Source of the DNA: Nitrincola sp048264025
GTDB lineage: Bacteria > Pseudomonadota > Gammaproteobacteria > Pseudomonadales > Balneatricaceae
Length of the DNA: 64,000 nt
NCBI RefSeq assembly: GCF_048264025.1
Contig: NZ_JBLXDN010000017.1
Span: 1-64,000, forward strand
Direction of reading: 5' to 3'
The notes beneath the pieces were generated by a model. It made no database searches. It saw only the letters and a program-made list of their open reading frames with translations, and was not told where the DNA came from. Shown here one piece after another: positions 1 through 8,011 of the stretch (within the stretch, counting starts at the first letter, position 1; every line of letters starts with the position of its first letter). A program made the position numbers and the translations under genes.

Positions 1-272
1 CTACCACATTTCGGTAGCTGGCCTCTCTCCGACCTGGCCCATCACATGAGTGTTGCGGTTATTATCTGAATTCAGGCTTGGCTATGTGGCTATGATGAGC
101 CAGTAACAGGAATGGAAGCTATCGGGGACAACAGAACAGATCTGGAAAAACACTTTCTTCCATCTGCCTGCCGTGGTTAATAAATGCTAAGCTTATGCAC
201 CGGCGGCCTTAATTCCATGCAGATACCAACGCTGGACTGATTGTCGCTAATCATGTTTATCAAGGAGAGAAC
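1..272. other. Left-edge intergenic stretch, possible 3' end of an upstream gene
   Basis: Frame 1 of the plus strand is open from the window edge to a TGA at 67-69, so the last 22 codons of an upstream gene could lie here. This is too short to identify and may be chance. Nothing recognisable follows until the strong ribosome binding site AAGGAGAGA at 262-270, which serves the gene at 273. Confidence 0.25.
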
Positions 273-857
273 ATGTTTAAACTACCTTTTTCCGTCCTCA
301 TGTGTGTTTTGATGCTAGGTGCCCTTAGCGCCCCCCTATCAGCCCAGGCTTCGACAAATACCCAGCCAGTAGCGATTAATTTTGCAGGCCAGTCTTTTAT
401 TCACCGCTGGTCGAAAGATAATCTGAATGAGTTCACTCCTGAAGACCAACCAGACCTTACCCAATGGCAGCAAATGATCTCTGTTAATGTTCATCCCAAC
501 GTTAAGGATGGCGACCAGTTAGCGGCCTTGGCCAATGCGGTACTCAGCAATTATCAGCGCTCAGGAGAGATAATTCGGGCCGATTCAAAACCACGTACTA
601 ACGAGAAGCCAGCCGAACACTTGATCGTCGCAATTTTGGGTGCACCGGGGGTCATAGAGACCGCTTTTGCGCGAATAATGCTCATCGATGATCTAGGCGT
701 GATCCTTGTGTATTCGCGGCGTGCTTACGGTGAAGAGGCGGCAAATACGATTGGCGCATGGTTGCAAGCCAACGGCTCGACGACTGAAAATGTACTAATG
801 GACTGGACAGGGTTCCCAAGACCCGCCGCCTTACAAACACTTCCACAGAGCGACTAG
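273..857 (+). CDS. Secreted protein of unknown function
   Basis: The 194-residue product begins with a typical signal peptide: a Lys near the N-terminus, a hydrophobic core, and a likely signal peptidase cut after AQA near residue 26. The rest looks like a soluble alpha/beta protein for the periplasm. I do not recognise a family and see no catalytic motif. The start is firm because AAGGAGAGA sits just upstream of the ATG. It is followed 58 bases later by the DUF4153-type membrane protein gene on the same strand, so the two may be co-transcribed. Real gene, unknown role. Confidence 0.8.
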   Translation: MFKLPFSVLMCVLMLGALSAPLSAQASTNTQPVAINFAGQSFIHRWSKDNLNEFTPEDQPDLTQWQQMISVNVHPNVKDGDQLAALANAVLSNYQRSGEIIRADSKPRTNEKPAEHLIVAILGAPGVIETAFARIMLIDDLGVILVYSRRAYGEEAANTIGAWLQANGSTTENVLMDWTGFPRPAALQTLPQSD

Positions 858-915
858 CTGCAGCTCATCCAGTAGGGTAATCCGACGGCTCTATAATATT
901 TATTGTGAGAAACCT

Positions 916-2610
916 ATGAGTGGACAGCAACTACCAGCCAAACTGATGGCTCTAATCTCACTATTACAGGGCCTAGGTTTACTCTACCTGCATCAGGCCA
1001 TCGAACTACACTACTGGCCACACCAGCAGCCACAATGGTTATTTGCATTCTATAGCCTGGTGTTTATCTGGCCGACGATGCTGTTACTCGGTCTGGATCA
1101 CAATAATGGCCGTGCCATAGTAAAGCTCACACTGCCTTTTGCACTACTGAGCGGGCTGCTTGGCTACTATGTCGGCCATCAGGTCATCCCACTCGAACAC
1201 ATACGTTTTAATGCACTGCTGTACAGCTTTGTGTTTACCATGACCATCGCCACGTTTAAAGCCCTGATGTACAGCCAACAGTGGGCGAGTGGTGAAAAAC
1301 TCACCTACAGCGCCTTGTTTATCTGGTCCTGGCGCAACTTCCTTACCCTGTCCTTGGCACTGCTGTTTGCCGGTAGCTTCTGGCTGGTGCTGATGTTGTG
1401 GGGCGCTCTGTTTGAAGCCATTAATATCGACTTTTTCAGTGATCTGTTTGAAGAACGCTGGTTTTATTATCCCGCCATCGCCCTAGCCAACGGTTTTGGC
1501 ATTATCATCTTCCGCAACCTGACCCGCATTATTGATACCATTACCCGGCTACAGCAGGCATTGATGAAATTTCTGTTGGCGGTGCTAACGCTGGTATCGC
1601 TGCTATTTCTCAGCGCCCTGCCTTTTACCGGCTTAGGCCCCTTGTGGGAAAGCGGAGGCAGCAGTCTGATTCTATGGATGCAGGCACTGATGCTGTTTTT
1701 CGTCAATGCTGTTTACCAGCATGAGTCGGACAAGTGCCCCTACCCCTTGTGGTTGCACCGTTTTATTTATATCGGCGTTGCCGTACTGCCTATATACAGC
1801 CTGATCAGCTACTACGGGCTGAGCCTGCGTATCGACCAGTATGGCTGGAGTCTCAGTCGTTACTGGGCCTTTCTAATCTGGTTTTTACTGGCACTGTTTC
1901 CGCTGGGCTACTGGTGGGGCATCGCTAAATACCGGGATCGCTGGACACACCAACTCGGACGCACCAACCTTGCCATAGGCTTAGTGGTACTGGGAGCGAT
2001 GCTTATCGTCAACTCACCCGTGTTGGACTTCAGAAAAATGGTCGTGGCAGACCAACTGCAACGTCTGGCCGACAACAAGGTCAAGGTTGATGACTTTGAT
2101 CTCAACTATTTTCGCCGCCACCTGGCTCGGCCCGGGTATGACGGATTACAAACGCTCAAAGTGCAATATGCTGAATCCCACCCAGGCTTAGTGGTTAGAA
2201 TCAATGCTCTGTACAACGACAGAACCCAAGAACAAGCTGTCTCTACTCGGGATGAATTTATTGCCGCAATCACCCTGCTATCTGACAACCCACCCGAGGC
2301 ACTTCTGACAGCGATTTATAACCAGGAAGTAAACAATTTCTGGAGCATTCAGCATACCCGGCAATATTTTTTACGCGCGCTGGATCTCGACCTGGATGGC
2401 AACCAGGAGTATTTATGGATTAAAAAACGACAAGAACACACAGACATACAACTTTTTTTCCAGCAAGATGAGCAATGGAAGCCACTGTATATTGGGACCT
2501 CTCAAAGCGTTGACCAGGAATCATTAACCGGAGATATTGAGGTTGTGCCCGCACGCTGGAATGATCTTGTGATAGGTGGCCAGCGATTCAGGGTGGGCCT
2601 GGGAGATTAG
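916..2610 (+). CDS. DUF4153-type polytopic membrane protein
   Basis: This 564-residue protein has about ten to twelve hydrophobic helices in its first 370 residues, followed by a soluble C-terminal region of about 190 residues that probably lies in the periplasm. Length and layout fit the DUF4153 family, whose function is not established. The C-terminal part contains an Asp-rich DLDLDGNQEYLWI segment that resembles repeat-like calcium or beta-propeller loops, but I would not claim binding. The start is the ATG after a weak GAGA site. The assignment rests on my recall of the family pattern, so moderate for the name and high for a membrane protein. Confidence 0.75.
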   Translation: MSGQQLPAKLMALISLLQGLGLLYLHQAIELHYWPHQQPQWLFAFYSLVFIWPTMLLLGLDHNNGRAIVKLTLPFALLSGLLGYYVGHQVIPLEHIRFNALLYSFVFTMTIATFKALMYSQQWASGEKLTYSALFIWSWRNFLTLSLALLFAGSFWLVLMLWGALFEAINIDFFSDLFEERWFYYPAIALANGFGIIIFRNLTRIIDTITRLQQALMKFLLAVLTLVSLLFLSALPFTGLGPLWESGGSSLILWMQALMLFFVNAVYQHESDKCPYPLWLHRFIYIGVAVLPIYSLISYYGLSLRIDQYGWSLSRYWAFLIWFLLALFPLGYWWGIAKYRDRWTHQLGRTNLAIGLVVLGAMLIVNSPVLDFRKMVVADQLQRLADNKVKVDDFDLNYFRRHLARPGYDGLQTLKVQYAESHPGLVVRINALYNDRTQEQAVSTRDEFIAAITLLSDNPPEALLTAIYNQEVNNFWSIQHTRQYFLRALDLDLDGNQEYLWIKKRQEHTDIQLFFQQDEQWKPLYIGTSQSVDQESLTGDIEVVPARWNDLVIGGQRFRVGLGD

Positions 2611-2898
2611 GCGAGCCTGTGAAGTTCGGCGTCAACTAAACATCATGAAGCTGAGCCGAATTGAACGGCATGCAATTACAAAGTTAAGTGATGTCGATTG
2701 AGTGAAACCCACGTTGAACTCGAACGGCAATGAGTGCGTATTCAGGTTCCCGGTCAATTGAACTATGACAGGGCGTTCAAAACCACTAGTCACCTTCATC
2801 GTTTAAAGCCAACCTTCAACTTATATACACTCTATTTGCGCATGAGTTATGACAATTTTAGCTCATCTAAACTTTTGTTTTAATTATCCTTAACTGAA

Positions 2899-2915
2899 CT
2901 GGCACAGTTTCTGCT
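2899..2915 (+). promoter_or_regulatory. Sigma-54 (RpoN) promoter of the Amt-GGDEF-EAL gene
   Basis: The sequence CTGGCACAGTTTCTGCT matches the -24/-12 consensus YTGGCACGRNNNTTGCW at 12 of its 14 defined positions. The invariant GG (2901-2902) and GC (2913-2914) are 12 bases apart, as required. Transcription would start near 2926, giving a leader of about 100 bases. Control by RpoN fits an ammonium-related product. Call made by eye against the known consensus. Confidence 0.65.
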
Positions 2916-2984
2916 GGCTATGAATAAGCTACACTCTGCATGACGTGAGTTGGCGCTATATTAACCAGCAATAGCACAGCTTTC

Positions 2985-3000
2985 GCACCGATAGAGTGCA
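2985..3000 (+). promoter_or_regulatory. NtrC-like binding element shared with the urtA promoter
   Basis: GCACCGATAGAGTGCA resembles the NtrC consensus GCACCA-N3-TGGTGC and matches the element before urtA (32221-32236) at 15 of 16 positions. Here it lies downstream of the predicted sigma-54 promoter, between it and the start codon, which is unusual for an enhancer. It could act as an enhancer from downstream, or be a site for another regulator shared by both genes. Confidence 0.45.
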
Positions 3001-3023
3001 GACTTCATTACCGGAGACTGCAA

Positions 3024-6000
3024 ATGCCAGATATAAGTGCGCTGGATGCATTGTGGATTTTAATAGCCGCCATGCTAGTCCTGATTATGCAGGGTGGATT
3101 CCTTTGCCTGGAATCCGGCCTGACCCGCAGTAAAAATGCCATTAATGTAGCGCTCAAGAATGCGTTCGACCTGATCGTTGCAGCACTACTCTACTGGCTA
3201 TTCGGTTTCGGCATCATGTTCGGTGCCCATGAAGGCCTGCAACTCGACACTCACTGGTTTATTGCAGATTTTTCCAGGGATGAATTCTGGCATGCCAGTT
3301 TTTTCTTCTTTCAACTGACCTTTTGCGCAACCGCCGCCACTATTGTTTCTGGTGCCATCGCTGAACGCAGCCGTTTTTTGGTTTACATTATCATCACCGC
3401 CATGATCAGCCTGCTACTCTATCCAGTGTTTGGCCACTGGGCCTGGAGCAGTGCCGTTAATGTTCAGCCTGGCTGGTTGGAAGCCATGGGATTCACTGAC
3501 TTTGCAGGCAGCACCGTAGTACACAGTGTCGGCGGATGGGTCGCATTGGCCGCGGTGATCGTGATTGGGCCCCGTGCCGGGCGCTTCTATCGGGGCAAAG
3601 TACAATCTATTCCTGGCAGCAATCTACCGCTGGCTATTCTCGGTATGCTGTTCTTTATGATTGGCTGGATCGGCTTTAACGGTGGCAGTACACTGGCCTT
3701 TACCACGGCTATTGCTGGCATCATCGTCAATACCATCATCGCGGCCGCGGCCGGGGGTATCACCGCCATCCTGCTATCGCTGACTCAACAGGATAACAGC
3801 CAAACCACTTCGCTAACCATTAACTGCACCCTGGCCGGACTAGTCGCTATCACAGCCGGTTGCCATGTCGTCTCAACACCGCAAGCCGCAATAATTGGTG
3901 GTCTGGGCGCGCTATGTATGTTTCTGGCTGAAAAACAGATGCACCGACTGCAACTGGATGATGCTATTTCGGCCGTGCCCGTACACCTGGCCGCAGGCAT
4001 CTGGGGCACACTGGCCGTGGCCTTATTCGGTGATCTTCAACTGATTGATACTGGCTTAAGCCGCCCAGAGCAATTGCAAATACAGCTACTTGGCATATTT
4101 GCCTGTGCCCTGTTTATTTTCCCACTGTCACTGACATTACTGGTTCTGCTGAACCGTTTCATACCTTTGCGAGTCAGTGCTGAAGCCGAGCATCTGGGAC
4201 TTAATGTCTCTGAACATGGTGCCAAAACAGAACTGGGAGATCTACTATCCGCTATGCAAACCCAGGAGCGTAGCGGTGATCTGAAACAGCGGGTACCGGT
4301 TGAACCCTTTACTGAAGTCGGCCAGATTGCATTACAGTACAATCGGGTTATTGCTAACCTTAATCGCATGGTTACACGCACTAGGTTAATTGTGCGTGAT
4401 ATGCGTGACGGGGTTATCACCTTCTCCGATCAGGGCATTATCACCAGCGCCAACCCAGGGACTGAAATTCTGTTCAACTGCCCTACTCACCAACTGGTAG
4501 GTCAGCCAACGGACATGCTACTTCACGAAAAAAATCAGCAAACCTTTTCAGCCACTCCACCGGAACGTTTATTTGTCACCCTGGCTAGCAGCCAACAGCC
4601 AGGGCCCTATGAAATCATTGCCAAAGACAGTCAGGGTAGCGCCTTCACCCTAGAGGTCACCACTACCGCCAGTCCGACGGATGAAGGGGTACAATACAGC
4701 GCCATGCTCAGAGATATCAGTGAGCGAAAAAAAATGGAGGCCCGACTGCACCGTCACTCCGAGTTGGCTCAGGTCACCCTGGAGGCGATTACTGAAGCGG
4801 TCGTCACCTGTGATGCAGCCTATAACACTGTCTACCTTAACCCTATGGCCAGCGAGCTTCTGGGACACACGGCTGAACAGGTATTCGGGGTCCCCATCGA
4901 TGACATCATTCTGATCGAAGACTCTGACACAGGTCAAATTAAAGTATCAACACTTTGTCTGGAGCAATCAGAAAGAAGGGACCTTAATAACCAGAAGCGA
5001 CTGTTCCACCTCAAAAACAAGCAAGGCGATGAGTTTGAAGTACAACTGAACTGTGCTCCTTTGCTGGATACCAACCGGCAAAGTATGGGCTGGGTAATTG
5101 CATTACAGGATATTACTCAGAACAGCCGACTCCAGCAAATGCTGACCTTTCAGGCGGTACACGACACTCTGACCGGCCTGGTCAACCGTCGCGAATTTGA
5201 AAAGCGACTGGAATCGTTGATCTATGAAGCCCACCAGGACAAAGCTGATCATCTACTATGTTACCTGGATCTGGACCAGTTCAAATTAGTGAATGATACC
5301 TGTGGTCATAGAGCCGGTGATATCTTGTTAAAACAACTCTCAAACCTGCTAAAACCGGTGCTACGCCAGAGTGATACCCTGGCACGGTTAGGTGGCGATG
5401 AATTCGGCGTACTGCTCAGTCACTGCCCAATTGAAAAAGGCCTGGAAATTGCCGAAGCACTGCGTAAAACTGTGACGGCATTTCGTTTTTCCTGGGAAGG
5501 CCAGGTATTCTCTGTCGGCGTCAGTATAGGTTTGGTCAGCATAACAGAGGACTGCGGCAGTCTGGATGAAGTGCTCAGCCATGCCGATGCCGCCTGCTAT
5601 ACCGCCAAGGACCTGGGGCGCAACCGGGTATGCCTGTTTCAGCCAGATGACAAACAGGCACAGGAACGCCAAGGGCAAATTCAGTGGGCCAGCCGCTTGC
5701 AGGAGGCACTCGACAAAGACCTTTTCCGACTCTATTTTCAAACCATTGTCCCGCTGGAAAACAGCAACAACCTAATGCCTCATTATGAAATTCTGGCGCG
5801 GATGATCAGCGAACAAGGGGAGCTCATTCCCCCCGGCGCCTTTATCCCGGCGGCAGAACGTTTTGGGCTGATGCCCAAGATAGACAAATGGGTGATCAGT
5901 AACACCCTGGCCTGGATGGGAGATCAACTTCGCCAGAACAAACAGCCGGTGTTTTGCTCTATAAACCTGTCGGGTGCCTCGATCGGTCGTGAAGACTGCC

Positions 6001-6449
6001 TCAAGTTAATACGGGAGCAACTCGAAAAACACCAGGTGCCAGCACATAACATTTGTTTTGAAATCACAGAAACTGCAGCCATCGCAGATCCAGCCAATGC
6101 CGGTCGTTTTATTGCCGAACTGAAACGCTTAGGCTGCCAGTTTGCCCTGGATGATTTTGGTAGCGGCTTGTCTTCATTTGGCTATCTGAAACAGTTGCCG
6201 GTCGACTACTTGAAAATAGACGGCATCTTTATTCAAGAGCTAGCCAATAACCGCATTGACCAAGCCATGGTGGCCTCGATTAACAACATTGGCCACATTA
6301 TGGGACTGAAGACCATTGCTGAATTTGTTGAAGATGCCGCCACGTTGAATATCCTGCGTCAGATAGGTGTGGATTATGTCCAGGGCTTTTACCTGTCACG
6401 GCCAGAGCCGCTGGAATCACTTAACAGCGTCAGGGTAATGCCGCGGTAA
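3024..6449 (+). CDS. Ammonium transporter fused to PAS-PAS-GGDEF-EAL cyclic-di-GMP module
   Basis: Residues 1-385 form a complete Amt/Rh domain that keeps the pore residues D159, H167 and H321 (equivalents of AmtB D160, H168, H318), so conduction looks possible. Residues 386-455 form a HAMP-like or coiled linker. Two PAS-like domains follow (about 455-570 and 575-700). The GGDEF domain (about 705-875) has an intact GGDEF at 790-794 and an inhibitory RxxD site five residues before it (781-784). The EAL domain (about 885-1130) has EIL for EAL at 922-924, with N981, E1016, DDFGSG at 1043-1048 and KID retained, so phosphodiesterase activity is plausible. The likely role is an ammonium-responsive membrane protein that sets cyclic-di-GMP levels. 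A sigma-54-like promoter lies upstream. The net direction, synthesis or breakdown, cannot be told. Confidence 0.93.
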   Translation: MPDISALDALWILIAAMLVLIMQGGFLCLESGLTRSKNAINVALKNAFDLIVAALLYWLFGFGIMFGAHEGLQLDTHWFIADFSRDEFWHASFFFFQLTFCATAATIVSGAIAERSRFLVYIIITAMISLLLYPVFGHWAWSSAVNVQPGWLEAMGFTDFAGSTVVHSVGGWVALAAVIVIGPRAGRFYRGKVQSIPGSNLPLAILGMLFFMIGWIGFNGGSTLAFTTAIAGIIVNTIIAAAAGGITAILLSLTQQDNSQTTSLTINCTLAGLVAITAGCHVVSTPQAAIIGGLGALCMFLAEKQMHRLQLDDAISAVPVHLAAGIWGTLAVALFGDLQLIDTGLSRPEQLQIQLLGIFACALFIFPLSLTLLVLLNRFIPLRVSAEAEHLGLNVSEHGAKTELGDLLSAMQTQERSGDLKQRVPVEPFTEVGQIALQYNRVIANLNRMVTRTRLIVRDMRDGVITFSDQGIITSANPGTEILFNCPTHQLVGQPTDMLLHEKNQQTFSATPPERLFVTLASSQQPGPYEIIAKDSQGSAFTLEVTTTASPTDEGVQYSAMLRDISERKKMEARLHRHSELAQVTLEAITEAVVTCDAAYNTVYLNPMASELLGHTAEQVFGVPIDDIILIEDSDTGQIKVSTLCLEQSERRDLNNQKRLFHLKNKQGDEFEVQLNCAPLLDTNRQSMGWVIALQDITQNSRLQQMLTFQAVHDTLTGLVNRREFEKRLESLIYEAHQDKADHLLCYLDLDQFKLVNDTCGHRAGDILLKQLSNLLKPVLRQSDTLARLGGDEFGVLLSHCPIEKGLEIAEALRKTVTAFRFSWEGQVFSVGVSIGLVSITEDCGSLDEVLSHADAACYTAKDLGRNRVCLFQPDDKQAQERQGQIQWASRLQEALDKDLFRLYFQTIVPLENSNNLMPHYEILARMISEQGELIPPGAFIPAAERFGLMPKIDKWVISNTLAWMGDQLRQNKQPVFCSINLSGASIGREDCLKLIREQLEKHQVPAHNICFEITETAAIADPANAGRFIAELKRLGCQFALDDFGSGLSSFGYLKQLPVDYLKIDGIFIQELANNRIDQAMVASINNIGHIMGLKTIAEFVEDAATLNILRQIGVDYVQGFYLSRPEPLESLNSVRVMPR

Positions 6450-6501
6450 ATGAAAGGGTTTTTCGGTCTAGACAAAGCTGTGCCATAATAGAGGCAATTT
6501 G

Positions 6502-7233
6502 ATGCCTTGGCAGAACCCTATGCGAGCACTGTTTTCCCTGCTTGTGGTTGGTTTGATTACCAGCCTTTTGCTAACTAGCCTGAGCCAGGCCGACTCGGGT
6601 ATTCGTCGTATAGTCCATCCGGACGGCCGAGTGGAGTTCACTAATGTGGGTAGTGCTCCGGCCAACACTGCAGCCACGACCACGCCGAGTCAAACTATCT
6701 ATAGTTATCGAACTCCTGGCGGTACGATGGCGTTCTCCGACCAGCGTCCGGCTGAGGGCATCCGTTATGACACCCTGCGCTTTGACTGTTATGCCTGCAA
6801 GCCTGGTTCCACAATTAACTGGCATAATACCCGCCTTTTTGCCAGCCAATACAAAGATGAAATTGAACGCGAGGCTCAACGCTTCAATGTCGACCCGGCA
6901 CTGGTACGAGCCGTCATTCATGCAGAATCAGCCTTCAACCCCCAAGCCCGCTCACCCAAAGGTGCTCAAGGGTTAATGCAGCTTATGCCACCCACAGCCG
7001 CTGATCTGGGCGTCACCAACGCCATGGATGTCAGCCAGAACATTTATGGCGGTGTAAAATACCTGTCCTGGATGCTGGAACGTTTCAATGGCGACACCCG
7101 CTTGGCTACCGCCGCCTACAATGCAGGCCCCGGTGCGGTACAACAATACGGCGGCATCCCCCCCTTTGCTGAAACCCAGGCCTATACTGAACGCGTCGCC
7201 ATTCTGCATCAGCGTTATCGTCAGTTATACTGA
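6502..7233 (+). CDS. Lytic transglycosylase (SLT domain) with N-terminal DUF4124-like region
   Basis: This periplasmic murein lyase should cleave MurNAc-GlcNAc bonds, forming 1,6-anhydromuropeptides. It has a signal peptide at about residues 1-31, a DUF4124-like segment with the phrase VHPDGRVEFTNV, and a C-terminal SLT domain. The SLT motifs are HAESAFNP (catalytic Glu), GAQGLMQLMP and AAYNAGPGAV. ATG 6502 is preferred over the TTG just before it because GAGG (6491-6494) is correctly spaced for it. A later in-frame ATG at 6520 would give a shorter, equally good signal peptide. Length 243 residues is normal for this small class. Confidence 0.9.
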   Translation: MPWQNPMRALFSLLVVGLITSLLLTSLSQADSGIRRIVHPDGRVEFTNVGSAPANTAATTTPSQTIYSYRTPGGTMAFSDQRPAEGIRYDTLRFDCYACKPGSTINWHNTRLFASQYKDEIEREAQRFNVDPALVRAVIHAESAFNPQARSPKGAQGLMQLMPPTAADLGVTNAMDVSQNIYGGVKYLSWMLERFNGDTRLATAAYNAGPGAVQQYGGIPPFAETQAYTERVAILHQRYRQLY

Positions 7234-7276
7234 AGTTGATTGAATCTTTACCTAACAGATCAACCGGAGTGTAACG

Positions 7277-7702
7277 ATGAGCTTATCACCCTTTCATTTG
7301 GCAATTCCTGTGTATGATTTACCCGCCGCACGGCGTTTTTACGGAGACGTTTTTGGTCTCGAAGAAGGCCGCTCCAGCGAACAGTGGGTTGATTTCAACT
7401 TCTATGGTCATCAATTAGTGATCCATGAACACCCCAGAACAGCGGCGCAAACAGACGCTCATACCAACCCAGTTGATGGCCATGACGTCCCAGTACCGCA
7501 CTTTGGTATCATCCTGGAATGGTCACAATGGGAAGCCCTGGCTGAGCGACTGAAATCCCATGGTATCCAATTTGTGATAGAGCCTTATATCCGCTTTAAA
7601 GGACAGGTGGGTGAACAAGCCACGATGTTCCTACTCGATCCCTGTGGCAACGCGCTGGAGTTCAAAGCCTTTAAGGACATGAGCGAAGTATTCGCCAAAT
7701 AA
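7277..7702 (+). CDS. VOC family (glyoxalase/dioxygenase-fold) protein
   Basis: The 141-residue protein shows the paired beta-alpha-beta-beta-beta fold of the vicinal oxygen chelate superfamily: HLAIPVYDLPAARRFYGDVFGLEEGR at the start and a closing FLLDPCGNALEFKAF with a metal-ligand Glu. Candidate metal ligands are the first His and the final Glu. The substrate cannot be read from the sequence. VOC members include glyoxalase I, ring-cleavage dioxygenases and resistance proteins. A CGGAG site precedes the ATG. It stands alone between the transglycosylase and trpR. Confidence 0.85.
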   Translation: MSLSPFHLAIPVYDLPAARRFYGDVFGLEEGRSSEQWVDFNFYGHQLVIHEHPRTAAQTDAHTNPVDGHDVPVPHFGIILEWSQWEALAERLKSHGIQFVIEPYIRFKGQVGEQATMFLLDPCGNALEFKAFKDMSEVFAK

Positions 7703-7720
7703 ACGCGCTCAGTAGAGGGG

Positions 7721-7756
7721 TTGACATCAACGCCAGACGTGATACCGTACTAGTAC
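7721..7756 (+). promoter_or_regulatory. trpR promoter with TrpR-like operator
   Basis: A perfect -35 hexamer TTGACA lies at 7721-7726. The perfect palindrome GTACTAGTAC at 7747-7756 overlaps the expected -10/start region and touches the trpR ATG. Its core ACTAGT is the half-site known from the E. coli trp, aroH and mtr operators. TrpR presumably represses its own operon here when tryptophan is abundant. No clear Shine-Dalgarno precedes the ATG, so the transcript may be leaderless or nearly so. Confidence 0.65.
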
Positions 7757-8002
7757 ATGAATACACTCGACCCCTACACTCAAGAACTGCTCGACTCCCT
7801 GCTGGCCGCTGAAGATCGCGAGGCGCTGTTGCAACTGTTGCAAAGCCTGCTGACACCAGCCGAGTTGAGTGAAATCCCCAAACGTCTGCAAATTCTCAAA
7901 CGCTTGCAGGCGGGCGAACCACAACGTCGGATTGCCGAAGACCTGGGTGTGGGTATCGCCACTGTATCCCGCGGCGCACGCGCGCTAAAACGCGACCTTT
8001 AA
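7757..8002 (+). CDS. trpR: Trp operon repressor TrpR
   Basis: TrpR is a dimeric, all-helical repressor that binds operators when loaded with tryptophan. At 81 residues the protein is shorter than the about 108 of E. coli, lacking mainly N-terminal residues. It keeps the central LTPAELSEIPKR segment and the helix-turn-helix phrase RRIAEDLGVGIATVSRGARALK, close to the E. coli QRELKNELGAGIATITRGS. An in-frame upstream GTG at 7739 runs into TAG, so ATG 7757 is the only sensible start. It sits nine bases before trpE, so repressor and target are one operon with likely autoregulation. Confidence 0.92.
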   Translation: MNTLDPYTQELLDSLLAAEDREALLQLLQSLLTPAELSEIPKRLQILKRLQAGEPQRRIAEDLGVGIATVSRGARALKRDL

Positions 8003-8011
8003 GAGTTCACC

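Larger units (their letters stand above)
2611..3023. other. Intergenic region carrying nitrogen-type promoter elements
   Basis: This 413-base gap separates the DUF4153-type gene from the Amt fusion. Its right half is AT-rich and holds a sigma-54-like promoter (2899-2915) and an NtrC-like 16-mer (2985-3000), listed separately. I see no convincing small gene. The left half contains nothing I can interpret. Confidence 0.6.

Noticed and set aside
1..69. Open frame running off the left edge as a definite gene end
   Set aside because: Only 22 codons are visible and no family can be recognised, so it is mentioned only as a possibility.
5784..5798. Degenerate EAL motif (EIL) as a sign of an inactive phosphodiesterase in the Amt fusion
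   Set aside because: EIL and EVL variants occur in active enzymes, and the other metal-binding residues, including DDFGSG, are present.
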